A stretch of 64,000 nucleotides of DNA from CAWDMW01 sp963803575 (GTDB taxonomy: Bacteria; Pseudomonadota; Alphaproteobacteria; Rickettsiales; UBA998): NCBI GenBank assembly GCA_963803575.1, contig CAWDMW010000002.1, forward strand, positions 1,116,001 to 1,180,000. Direction: 5' to 3'. Positions 43,318 to 51,257 of the stretch are shown here, piece by piece. Each line of letters starts with the position of its first letter. The stretch's first letter is position 1. The notes beneath the pieces were generated by a model, which did no database searches, was not told the DNA's origin, and saw nothing but the letters and a program-made list of their open reading frames with translations. The position numbers and the translations under genes are program-made.

Positions 43318-43808
43318 ATGCCTCGCGCAATCAGACGCAGAACCAACGTAACAATCAGCAATCTCGTAAAACGGTTAACTTTCTTCCTTCACCGGAACTG
43401 TTGGAAGCCTATGACTATGTTGTAGAAGGCTCAGCACAACAAATTATGACCATGTTTGAGCGTGAGCAGGAACATCGTCATCAGTGGGAATTAAGAGCAT
43501 TACGCACGCATCACGTCTCTACCCTGTTTGGACAAATGCTAGGGTTTTTAGTTTGCGTGTCTATTTTTATTTCCGCGAGTATTATTGGTATTTATGGCGA
43601 TCAAACACTGGCTGCCACAATATGGGTCTTTGGTTTAGCGATTATTGTCATGAGTGGGCTAGTCTGGATGTATGCTAAAACGCTCGGACAACGACCACTG
43701 TTTGGTCGTCCACAAATGCGGACGCATTTTCGCCCAATGAAAGAAAAAGATAAGAGCAAAGCATCTACATCAACCACTGAAGATGATGTGGAAGACCGTA
43801 AAGAATAG
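43314..43808 (+). CDS. DUF2335 family membrane protein
   Basis: This 164-aa protein has the family pattern LPSPELLEAYDYVVEGSAQQIMTMFEREQEHRHQWE at about 25-60. Two membrane helices (about 76-98 and 103-124) and a charged tail (KEKDKSKASTSTTEDD) follow. DUF2335 proteins are predicted inner-membrane proteins of unknown role, frequent on mobile elements and in alphaproteobacterial genomes, and some are found near toxin-type genes. Here it sits after a small overlapping gene and before the convergent bioF, with no mobility gene nearby. Confidence 0.85.
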   Translation: MNASRNQTQNQRNNQQSRKTVNFLPSPELLEAYDYVVEGSAQQIMTMFEREQEHRHQWELRALRTHHVSTLFGQMLGFLVCVSIFISASIIGIYGDQTLAATIWVFGLAIIVMSGLVWMYAKTLGQRPLFGRPQMRTHFRPMKEKDKSKASTSTTEDDVEDRKE

Positions 43809-43812
43809 ATGG

Positions 43813-44922
43813 CTATGTTTTGCGTAATCCCTGTATGGCAGTGATTAATTGATTGCAATGGTCGCGTGTGTGTTCGGCACTTAGGCATATACGTAAACGT
43901 GCTGTTCCTGCTGGCACTGTCGGCGGGCGTATGGCAGCGACTAAAATACCAGCACTTTTCAGTGCTTGCTGTGCTGCAATGACAGCGTCATTGTCACCCA
44001 TAATGACAGGGATAATAGGGCTGACGGGTACAGGAAGATCAAGTGCATCACACACATATCCAGCATGATCCATGACCCGTTGAATACGCCATGGTTCCGC
44101 CTGTAAAAGCTCTAAATGTTGCAGTGCTACGTTACACACGGCTTGAGGCAGGGCAGTAGAGAAAATGGCTGTATTGGCATAGTTAACCAGATATTGTTTA
44201 AGCAACGCAGACCCACATACGTAACCACCATAAGCCCCTAATGCCTTAGATAAGGTACCTGTTTGTATATCTGAAGGGTTGCTAGCAGTCACAGGTAACC
44301 CAAGTCCATGTGCATCGTCCGTCAACATCCAGCTATCGTAGCTGCTGGCTAATGCGCGAATCACAGGTAATGAGGCGGCATCACCATCCATACTGAAAAT
44401 AGTTTCCGTTGCTATCAGGCAGCGCCGGTAATGATGGCGATAGCGTGATAGGAGTGATTCAAGATGTGCCATGTCATTATGACGGTAACGTATCAGACGA
44501 GCCTGACTCAGGCGCGCACCGTCTATCATACATGCATGGGAATATTTATCCATAATAATGAGATCCTGCTTTCCCACTAACGCACTAATAACACCTATAT
44601 TCGTTAAATACCCACTACCAAACACCAAAGCGGCTTCGGTCTTTTTAAATTGTGCTAGTGCAATTTCTAACGGCTCATACGATGGATGATTACCGCTAAT
44701 TAATCGTGATGCACTGGCTCCTTGCATAGGCATAGCGTCTTGTGACAGAGGATACTGTGCCAATCCGTAATAATCATTACTACAAAAAGACAAATACCGT
44801 TGATTGCCTTGTTTGAGATAGACACCGTCAGCTTGCGACGTAACTAACTTTCGGTGCTTACCCGCGCGGTGCGTCTCATAAAGCGCCGTCTGTAACATAT
44901 GATTAAAAGAGTTGTTAGGCAT
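43813..44922 (-). CDS. bioF: 8-amino-7-oxononanoate synthase
   Basis: This 369-aa PLP enzyme condenses pimeloyl-ACP/CoA with alanine in biotin synthesis. It shows FCSNDYYGLA (about 46-55), SRLISGNHPSYEPLE, DDAHGLGL and the PLP lysine in TGTLSKALGAYGG (about 222-234). It belongs to the alpha-oxoamine synthase family together with Kbl, HemA and Spt; the divergent bioB next door supports BioF. It is slightly shorter than E. coli BioF (384). The 61 bp between bioF and bioB must hold both promoters. Confidence 0.93.
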   Translation of the reverse strand: MPNNSFNHMLQTALYETHRAGKHRKLVTSQADGVYLKQGNQRYLSFCSNDYYGLAQYPLSQDAMPMQGASASRLISGNHPSYEPLEIALAQFKKTEAALVFGSGYLTNIGVISALVGKQDLIIMDKYSHACMIDGARLSQARLIRYRHNDMAHLESLLSRYRHHYRRCLIATETIFSMDGDAASLPVIRALASSYDSWMLTDDAHGLGLPVTASNPSDIQTGTLSKALGAYGGYVCGSALLKQYLVNYANTAIFSTALPQAVCNVALQHLELLQAEPWRIQRVMDHAGYVCDALDLPVPVSPIIPVIMGDNDAVIAAQQALKSAGILVAAIRPPTVPAGTARLRICLSAEHTRDHCNQLITAIQGLRKT

Positions 44923-44983
44923 GATAACAAAGGCATAGTAGTTTTACTTGCCTTTATACGGATTTCTTTCTATCTTCGCCAGC

Positions 44984-45943
44984 ATGATAACACCTCGTAC
45001 CGATTGGTCACTTAGCGAAGTGACGGCATTATTTGCATTGCCGTTTAATGACGTATTATTTCAGGCACATACCATTCACAGGGAGATGTTTGATCCTAAC
45101 CAAATACAGGCATCTACCTTGCTGTCTATTAAAACAGGTGGATGCCCAGAAGATTGCAGCTATTGCCCGCAAAGTGCGCATTTTGATACTCCTGTTGAAG
45201 CCACCAAACTGATGGACATTCAACCGGTGCTGGATGCTGCCAAAGCGGCAAAGGATGCAGGAGCAACACGCTTTTGCATGGGGGCGGCGTGGCGTTCTCC
45301 TAAAGCGCGTGATATTCCCAAAGTGGCTGCCATGATTGCGGGCGTTAAAGCATTGGGCATGGAAACATGTATGACGCTAGGAATGTTATCTCAGGATCAA
45401 GCCGATACACTGGCAGAGGCAGGGCTGGATTATTATAATCATAATCTGGATTCATCCGAAGCTTTTTACAAAGAAATCATCACCACACGTACCTATCAGG
45501 AGCGTTTGGATACGTTGGAACATGTCCGCACGTCGGGCATGAAAACCTGTTGCGGCGGTATTGTAGGGATGGGCGAGACACAGCAGGATCGCATTGAATT
45601 TCTACACCAGCTAGCCACCCTGCCAGCGCATCCTGAAAGTGTGCCAGTGAATATGCTGGTACAGGTAGAAGGCACGCCACTACATGAAATTGCGCCACTA
45701 ACATCACTGGAATTTGTGCGCACTATTGCAGTAGCTCGTATCATAATGCCTGCTTCTTACGTGCGTTTGTCAGCTGGCAGAGAGGCCATGGATGACAGCA
45801 CGCAAGCATTATGTTTCTTTGCAGGTGCTAACTCTATTTTTTTTGGTGATGAATTACTGACGACTGCAAATCCTCAACAGCCCAAAGATATGGCCTTATT
45901 AAATACACTAGGTATTACGATGGAATCTTCACCGGCAATATAG
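44984..45943 (+). CDS. bioB: biotin synthase
   Basis: This radical-SAM enzyme inserts sulfur into dethiobiotin. The start chosen is the ATG at 44984 (MITPRTDWSL), giving about 319 aa; an upstream in-frame start near 44948 is less likely. It has the SAM-cluster motif GGCPEDCSYCPQS (CxxxCxxC), YYNHNLDSS, CCGGIVGMGET and the conserved RLSAGRE Arg that ligands the [2Fe-2S] cluster. It is divergent from bioF; bioA, bioC and bioD are not in the window. The gene is intact. Confidence 0.97.
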   Translation: MITPRTDWSLSEVTALFALPFNDVLFQAHTIHREMFDPNQIQASTLLSIKTGGCPEDCSYCPQSAHFDTPVEATKLMDIQPVLDAAKAAKDAGATRFCMGAAWRSPKARDIPKVAAMIAGVKALGMETCMTLGMLSQDQADTLAEAGLDYYNHNLDSSEAFYKEIITTRTYQERLDTLEHVRTSGMKTCCGGIVGMGETQQDRIEFLHQLATLPAHPESVPVNMLVQVEGTPLHEIAPLTSLEFVRTIAVARIIMPASYVRLSAGREAMDDSTQALCFFAGANSIFFGDELLTTANPQQPKDMALLNTLGITMESSPAI

Positions 45944-46057
45944 CATATTGTACATGTATGATAGCGCGCCCATCAAAGCAGTTGCATCATGTGACGAATG
46001 CGACTATACGCATAAGCATAAATATAACTCTTTAATCTTTACAAAACCGGATACTTC

Positions 46058-47881
46058 ATGACCGATATTCGCAATATTGCTATCATTGCCCACGTTGACC
46101 ATGGTAAAACAACCATGATTGACACTATGTTACGCCAAAGTGGTACGTTTCGTGATAATCAATCCGTCGATGAACGTGTTATGGATTCGAATGATCTGGA
46201 GAAAGAACGCGGTATCACTATTTTAGCAAAATGTACTTCCGTTGACTGGAACGATACACGTATCAATATCATTGATACGCCAGGTCACGCGGATTTTGGT
46301 GGTGAAGTAGAGCGTATTCTAAATATGGTTGACGGCGTGATTCTGCTAACCGATGCGGCTGAAGGGCCTATGCCGCAAACGAAGTTTGTGCTGGGTAAAG
46401 CCCTGAAGCGTGGTCTTAAGCCCATTGTGGTTATCAATAAAGTTGACAGACCTGATGGACGGGCTGATGAAGTGATTGACGAGGTCTTTGACTTATTTGC
46501 AGCATTGGACGCTAATGAAGATCAGCTGGATTTCCCTGTACTCTATGCATCTGGTCGTGATGGATGGTGTGCAACGGAACTGGATGATGAACGTAAAGAT
46601 CTAACGCCGTTATTTGAACTTATCACTCGGCATGTGTCTAAGCCTAATGTGGATTCAGAAGGTGAATTTAAAATGCTGGTTACTCTGCTGGAGTCTGATT
46701 CTTTCCTTGGGCGTGTCCTAACCGGTCGTGTGTATAGTGGTCGTGCAACATTAAACATGCCCGTTAAGGCATTGTCGCTGGACGGCACGCAGGTGGAGAC
46801 GGGCAAGTTGACTAAGCTACAATCTTTCCGTGGCATTCAACGCACCACTGTGGAAGAAGCTGTTGCTGGTGACATTATTGCGATTGCCGGAATGGGTGTT
46901 GCTTCCGTATCAGACACGATTTGTGATATGAGTGCGACTGAGCCAGTGCAATCCACTCCGATTGACCCACCAACCATGAGTATTACGCTGTCAGTGAATG
47001 ACTCTCCGTTTGCAGGGCAGGAAGGAAGCAAAGTAACGTCTCGTATGATTCGTGACCGGCTGCTAAGTGAGGCAGAAACTAACGTTGCTATCACAGTGAA
47101 TGAAACAGACGGTAAAGATGCGTTTGAAGTGGGCGGACGTGGTGAATTGCAACTAGGGGTTTTGATTGAAACAATGCGCCGCGAAGGATTTGAGTTATCT
47201 GTATCTCGCCCGCGCGTGTTGCTACGTGAGGATAACGGCCAGCTTATGGAGCCGTTTGAAGAAGTGGTGATTGATGTAGATGAAGAGCATAGCGGTGTTG
47301 TGGTTGAAAAAATGTCTCTACGTAAAGCCGTGATGCAGGAAATGCGCCCGTCCGGCGGCGGCAAGTCTCGCATTACGTTTTTGGCTCCTTCACGCGGATT
47401 GATTGGATATCAAAGTGAGTTTCTGACAGATACACGGGGTACAGGTGTAATGAACCGTGTGTATCATAGTCACGATCATTATAAAGGTGACCTTCCCGGT
47501 CGTCGTAACGGTGTGCTTATCTCAACGGATCAAGGGGAAGCCGTTGCATATGCTATCTTTAACCTGCAAGATCGTGGCGTCATGTATATTGATCCACAAA
47601 ATAAAGTCTATGCAGGCATGATTGTTGGTGAACATAGTCGGGATAATGATCTTGAAATCAACGTATTAAAAGGCAAGCAGCTTACTAACGTACGTGCATC
47701 GGGTACAGACGAAGCAGTACGCTTAGTGCCACCACGCAAGATGACGCTGGAAGATATGATCTCTTATATTGGTGAAGACGAGCTGGTAGAGGTAACACCA
47801 GCTAGCCTTAGACTGCGTAAAAAATTACTAGATACGAACGAGCGTAAAAAAGAGTCCCGTAGCAAGAAAAAAGCCGGATAA
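46058..47881 (+). CDS. typA: ribosome-binding GTPase TypA/BipA
   Basis: This 607-aa translational GTPase shows IAHVDHGKTTMIDTML (G1, 10-25), ERGIT (G2), DTPGHADFGGEVER (G3) and NKVD (G4). EF-G-like domains III and V and the TypA-specific C-terminal domain (TDTRGTGVMNRVYHSHDHYKGDLPGR region) follow. It binds the ribosome and helps 50S assembly and adaptation to cold and stress. The basic tail (RKKLLDTNERKKESRSKKKAG) is typical. A glutamine-synthetase-like gene follows 5 bp later. Confidence 0.97.
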   Translation: MTDIRNIAIIAHVDHGKTTMIDTMLRQSGTFRDNQSVDERVMDSNDLEKERGITILAKCTSVDWNDTRINIIDTPGHADFGGEVERILNMVDGVILLTDAAEGPMPQTKFVLGKALKRGLKPIVVINKVDRPDGRADEVIDEVFDLFAALDANEDQLDFPVLYASGRDGWCATELDDERKDLTPLFELITRHVSKPNVDSEGEFKMLVTLLESDSFLGRVLTGRVYSGRATLNMPVKALSLDGTQVETGKLTKLQSFRGIQRTTVEEAVAGDIIAIAGMGVASVSDTICDMSATEPVQSTPIDPPTMSITLSVNDSPFAGQEGSKVTSRMIRDRLLSEAETNVAITVNETDGKDAFEVGGRGELQLGVLIETMRREGFELSVSRPRVLLREDNGQLMEPFEEVVIDVDEEHSGVVVEKMSLRKAVMQEMRPSGGGKSRITFLAPSRGLIGYQSEFLTDTRGTGVMNRVYHSHDHYKGDLPGRRNGVLISTDQGEAVAYAIFNLQDRGVMYIDPQNKVYAGMIVGEHSRDNDLEINVLKGKQLTNVRASGTDEAVRLVPPRKMTLEDMISYIGEDELVEVTPASLRLRKKLLDTNERKKESRSKKKAG

Positions 47882-47886
47882 GTTTC

Positions 47887-48738
47887 TTGCCTCATCCTTC
47901 TGCGAGTCTGTCAGATTTGGTGTCATTGCTGCGTCAGGATTACCAGATTATTCCGGTACTGGCCTTAGAGATTGAGTGGTATATATTTACTGAAACTGGT
48001 GATGCAGTTGATGACCCTTTGCGAAAAGGTTATCTGAAACGGTTGGCAACCGTACTTCAGCATCTGCCTACGCATTCCATCACAACAGAAGACGGAGCAG
48101 GGCAGGTTGAAGCAGCTTTGTTGCCTCATCATGATATAAGCGCACTAATTCGTCATACACATGACCTCAAACGTCTAGCCTTGGAGACGGCGCAGTCTAT
48201 GCAACTAACGGCTGATTTTTCTGCTCTGCCGTTTGTTCATGATTTTGGCAGTGGATTGCACATACATCTCCATTTGGAAACAATAGATGGAACATGGGTG
48301 TTTACCCGTTATCAACACGTTAATAGTGATATATTGTCTTATACGATAGCTGGGCTGCTGAATCACATGCAACGTGATCTCCCTATATTTACTGGTTCTG
48401 CCAACGCGATGTCACGTTACCGCAAAGGGTATAATGCACCGGTGAACGTATCGTGGGGTATGAATAACCGCACCACTGCACTCCGATTGCCGGATCAAGC
48501 GGGAGTACATACAGAGCCCCAACATATCAGAGCAATGGCTACTCCTGACGTCTATCGCCGTATTGAACATCGCGTGGCAAGCAGTGAAGCAAAAGTGGAA
48601 GATGTGTTACGATGCATATTAAATGCGGTGTTGCACGGGCTGAATCAAAAGGTTCATGCTTCCCCACCCACTTACGGCAATGCGGCAGATGACCAATATA
48701 GCAATCTTACGCCATTAATACCTAATTTGGACGATTAA
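47887..48738 (+). CDS. short glutamine-synthetase-like protein
   Basis: This 283-aa protein starts at a TTG at 47887, only 5 bp after typA. It keeps the catalytic-domain motifs of the GS fold in order: ALEIEWYIF (first metal Glu), EDGAGQVEAAL, FGSGLHIHLHL (GSG-H-H), NAMSRYRKGYNAPVNVSWGMNNRTTALRLP (Arg/ATP region) and RIEHRVASSEAKVEDVL. It lacks the roughly 100-residue N-terminal beta-grasp domain that forms half of each active site in GlnA dodecamers. It may be a gamma-glutamyl-amide ligase for another amine, or a regulator. Its tight spacing to typA suggests cotranscription. The substrate is unknown. Confidence 0.75.
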   Translation: MPHPSASLSDLVSLLRQDYQIIPVLALEIEWYIFTETGDAVDDPLRKGYLKRLATVLQHLPTHSITTEDGAGQVEAALLPHHDISALIRHTHDLKRLALETAQSMQLTADFSALPFVHDFGSGLHIHLHLETIDGTWVFTRYQHVNSDILSYTIAGLLNHMQRDLPIFTGSANAMSRYRKGYNAPVNVSWGMNNRTTALRLPDQAGVHTEPQHIRAMATPDVYRRIEHRVASSEAKVEDVLRCILNAVLHGLNQKVHASPPTYGNAADDQYSNLTPLIPNLDD

Positions 48739-49126
48739 CCTGCTGCGGGCTATCAAGTGAGAAGGTGGGCACATCCACCCAAAAACGCTCTAATGTGTTA
48801 ACATTTTCCATCTCATAGGCACCACTCATGATGCCGGAAGGGGTGGGAAGAATGGTTCCACTTGTATATTGGTATTGTTCGCCGTCACTAATGACAGGTT
48901 GTTTGCCAATCACGCCTTCACCTTCCACATGTTGAACTTGTCCGTTGCTATCTGTTACATCCCAGCGGCGGTTAAGCAGCTTGAGTGCTGCGCCATTTTC
49001 ATTATTGATAAAGATGGTATAGGCCCATACAAAATGATCCGAATGTGGTTCCGAGTGATCGGGAATAAATACCGGCGATGCAGTAATGGAAACGCCATGC
49101 GTTTTTTTGGAAAATAATGACAGCAT
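48722..49126 (-). CDS. apaG: ApaG family protein
   Basis: This protein of about 134 aa starts at 49126 (MLSLFSKK), because a strong terminator of the upstream rpsU gene lies at 49165-49191, inside any longer version. It has the single ApaG (DUF525) Fn3-like domain: HFVWAYTIFINNENGAALKLLNRRWDVTDSNGQVQHVEGEGVIGKQPVI, SGTILPTPSGIMSGAYEME and FWVDVPTFSLD. The family is linked to Co2+ resistance and phosphate ester metabolism, but the activity is not settled. The 3' end overlaps the GS-like gene's end by 17 bp, tail to tail. Confidence 0.92.
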   Translation of the reverse strand: MLSLFSKKTHGVSITASPVFIPDHSEPHSDHFVWAYTIFINNENGAALKLLNRRWDVTDSNGQVQHVEGEGVIGKQPVISDGEQYQYTSGTILPTPSGIMSGAYEMENVNTLERFWVDVPTFSLDSPQQVNRPN

Positions 49127-49164
49127 GAAAAGGATATTATAGATTTTATGAGTCAAACACAAAG

Positions 49165-49191
49165 AAAAAGCGGGCAAACATTTTACCCGCT
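49165..49191 (-). terminator. rho-independent terminator of rpsU
   Basis: On the minus strand, AGCGGGTAAA pairs with TTTGCCCGCT (one G-T) around a short ATG loop and is followed by TTTTTCTTT. It lies about 25 bp after the rpsU stop. Confidence 0.88.
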
Positions 49192-49215
49192 CCCTCTAAC
49201 TTTCAGACTTAAACA

Positions 49216-49416
49216 TTAGTCAAAAATTTCACGTTTACGCTGAAATTTACGGAAGCGGCGAGCGGCTTCTGCTTCTTCGCGAACGCGGCGTTCAGATGGT
49301 TTCTCATAATGCTTACGCATTTTCATCTCACGATACACCCCTTCGCGTTGCATTTTTTTCTTTAATGCGCGCAGTGCCTGCTCAATGTTGTTATCACGTA
49401 CATGTACTTCAATCAC
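49216..49416 (-). CDS. rpsU: 30S ribosomal protein S21
   Basis: This 66-aa basic protein has a GTG start at 49416 with GGAGGT 9 bp upstream. The sequence VHVRDNNIEQALRALKKKMQREG and RRVREEAEAARRFRKFQRK is the alphaproteobacterial S21 form. It sits on the 30S platform near the anti-Shine-Dalgarno region and takes part in initiation. It is transcribed alone and ended by the terminator at 49165-49191. Confidence 0.96.
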   Translation of the reverse strand: MIEVHVRDNNIEQALRALKKKMQREGVYREMKMRKHYEKPSERRVREEAEAARRFRKFQRKREIFD

Positions 49417-49540
49417 TTATCATTACCTCCTTCGGCATAGTAGAATTAACAAAAATAATGCTTAGACGCAAGTTACTTGTTGCATCAAGGCACAATTGAT
49501 TACTATAACACATACCACCATTAAAGACCAGAGATACAAC

Positions 49541-49801
49541 ATGACGAAGTTTGGGAACGTAGCAGCTGACCAGTTACGCAGCTATATTGAGCGGGTAGAG
49601 AAGCTTGAAGAAGAAAAGGCGGATATCGCAACTGCTATACGCGACGTGATGGCTGAGTCAAAAGCTAATGGCTACGATACAAAAGCAATTCGGCAAATTT
49701 TAAAATTGCGAAAAATGCAACCTCATGATCGTGAAGAACAGGAATATATGCTGGATGTTTATAAGCGTGCCTTGGGCATGGCTGTAGATGAAGCAGAGTA
49801 A
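49541..49801 (+). CDS. GapR-type nucleoid protein (DUF2312)
   Basis: This 86-aa protein starts at ATG 49541 (MTKFGNVAADQLRSYIERVEKLEEEKADIATAIRDV). The entire length matches DUF2312/GapR: coiled coil about 10-45, then YDTKAIRQILKLRKMQPHDREEQEYMLDVYKRALG. GapR of Caulobacter (about 89 aa) clamps overtwisted DNA ahead of replication and transcription forks and supports topoisomerases. DUF2312 is nearly confined to alphaproteobacteria and so supports the class assignment. Phage-borne copies exist, but this one is in core sequence between rpsU and the ceramidase-like gene. Confidence 0.93.
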   Translation: MTKFGNVAADQLRSYIERVEKLEEEKADIATAIRDVMAESKANGYDTKAIRQILKLRKMQPHDREEQEYMLDVYKRALGMAVDEAE

Positions 49802-49843
49802 GTAATATCATCATTCCTTAACATAGTTGTGCTATGGTAAGGA

Positions 49844-50545
49844 ATGGATAAAACTTTGGTGCTGCATCACTATGGAATATGCGAACGTATAACAGATGGT
49901 TTTTTTGGAGAGCCACTAAATTCACTAACTAATCTTGGCTTTATTATTACGGCCATAGCTCTAATGCGTTATTGCAAGCGTAACAGCGATATTAAAGGCT
50001 ACGCGATTTACGACATTTATGTGATGATTGGGTTGATTTTCTCCATTGGTATCGGCAGTAGCTTGTTCCATATGTACCCTACGCCACTGACAGAAACCAT
50101 TGATATGGTGCCTATCGTATTGTTTATCAATGTCTTTTTCTTAAGCACTATGTTACGCGTTGTTAAGTGTACTGTTTTTGAAACGTGTATTTGCTACCTA
50201 GCTTTTGGTGGGGTGACCCATATTCTGGTATCTCAGTTCCCTAATGCTTTTAATGATTCCATTGCGTATCTTTCAACTATGGGGTCATTGGTGGTGATAG
50301 CATTTTATCTTAACGTCAAACGGCGTGCTACGGCGCGTGCATTCTTGCTTGCTGCACTGCTTGGTGTCGTGTCGCTGTTTTTCCGCTCTATAGATAATGC
50401 CCTATGCGATAAAGTGCCAATTGGAACACATTTTTTATGGCACACGTTCAACGCTATTTTGATCTATATATTGATGGTTCAGCTTATTCGCAATGTAAAT
50501 AGACGCGCAAGGATGTTACGTGATGCTAACCAGCATTTTGCATAA
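49844..50545 (+). CDS. ceramidase-like seven-helix membrane hydrolase
   Basis: This 233-aa protein has about seven predicted membrane helices. The motifs fit the alkaline ceramidase part of the CREST superfamily (PF05875): HYGICERITDGFFGEPLNSLTNLGF at about 8-32, GIGSSLFHMYPTPLTETIDMVPI (Ser, His, Asp; about 69-91) and FRSIDNALCDKVPIGTHFLWHTFNA near residue 190-212, with His-x3-His. These Ser/Asp/His residues form the zinc site in the eukaryotic enzymes. Bacterial members may act on sphingolipids or other amides. The window holds no spt gene, so the substrate is open. Confidence 0.85.
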   Translation: MDKTLVLHHYGICERITDGFFGEPLNSLTNLGFIITAIALMRYCKRNSDIKGYAIYDIYVMIGLIFSIGIGSSLFHMYPTPLTETIDMVPIVLFINVFFLSTMLRVVKCTVFETCICYLAFGGVTHILVSQFPNAFNDSIAYLSTMGSLVVIAFYLNVKRRATARAFLLAALLGVVSLFFRSIDNALCDKVPIGTHFLWHTFNAILIYILMVQLIRNVNRRARMLRDANQHFA

Positions 50546-50547
50546 TT

Positions 50548-50596
50548 AAAAAATCCCCCTTTTTGCCATACGTAACATAGGCAAAGAAGAGGGATT
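50548..50596 (-). terminator. terminator after clpP
   Basis: On the minus strand AATCCCTCTTCTTTGCC pairs with GGCAAAAAGGGGGATT (a few G-T and mismatched pairs) around a 12-nt loop, followed by TTTTTAATT. It begins 8 bp after the clpP stop. The 3' end of the ceramidase-like gene is on the other side, so it may act in both directions. Confidence 0.75.
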
Positions 50597-50603
50597 AAGA
50601 ATT

Positions 50604-51257
50604 TTATTTCTTTTCGTCTGTTCTCGTCTCAGCTGACTTGGAGCGTATGTCTACAACTTCATCAATTAAGCCAAATTTTTGCGCTGTTTCTGCACTCATG
50701 AAGTTATCGCGATCCATGGACTTCTCAACGATAGAAAGCTTTTGTCCCGTATGATGTACATATAGACTGTTGAGACGTTTACGCAGACTTAAAATTTCCT
50801 GCGCATGAATCTCAATGTCGGTTGCCTGTCCCTGAAACCCACCGGAAGGCTGGTGAATCATCACGCGAGCATTAGGCGTCGCATAGCGCATTCCCGGCTC
50901 ACCAGCGGTCAGCAACAATGAACCCATAGATGCAGCTTGTCCAATGCAAAGCGTAGACACTTTCGGCTTAATGTACTGCATCGTGTCATAGATAGATAAA
51001 CCAGACGTTACCACTCCACCGGGGGAGTTAATGTACATGGAAATATCTTTATCAGGATTTTCGGACTCAAGAAACAGAAGCTGCGCCACAATCAACGTTG
51101 CCATTCCATCGTGAACACCGCCGACTACAAAGATAATACGCTCTTTAAGTAAGCGAGAGAAGATATCGTAAGACCGCTCACCTCTGCTGGTTTGTTCTAC
51201 TACCATAGGCACTAGATCAGCGTAGGCGTCCATCATATCATTTTTTGTATCAATCAT
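50604..51257 (-). CDS. clpP: ATP-dependent Clp protease proteolytic subunit
   Basis: This 217-aa serine peptidase forms the tetradecameric chamber that pairs with ClpX or ClpA. The catalytic Ser is in GQAASMGSLLL (about 107), the His in ARVMIHQPSGG (about 132), and INSPGG is present. The N terminus is the normal axial-loop type. The start overlaps the end of tig by 4 bp. clpX, usual in this operon, does not follow; a terminator comes at once, so clpX must be elsewhere. Confidence 0.97.
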   Translation of the reverse strand: MIDTKNDMMDAYADLVPMVVEQTSRGERSYDIFSRLLKERIIFVVGGVHDGMATLIVAQLLFLESENPDKDISMYINSPGGVVTSGLSIYDTMQYIKPKVSTLCIGQAASMGSLLLTAGEPGMRYATPNARVMIHQPSGGFQGQATDIEIHAQEILSLRKRLNSLYVHHTGQKLSIVEKSMDRDNFMSAETAQKFGLIDEVVDIRSKSAETRTDEKK

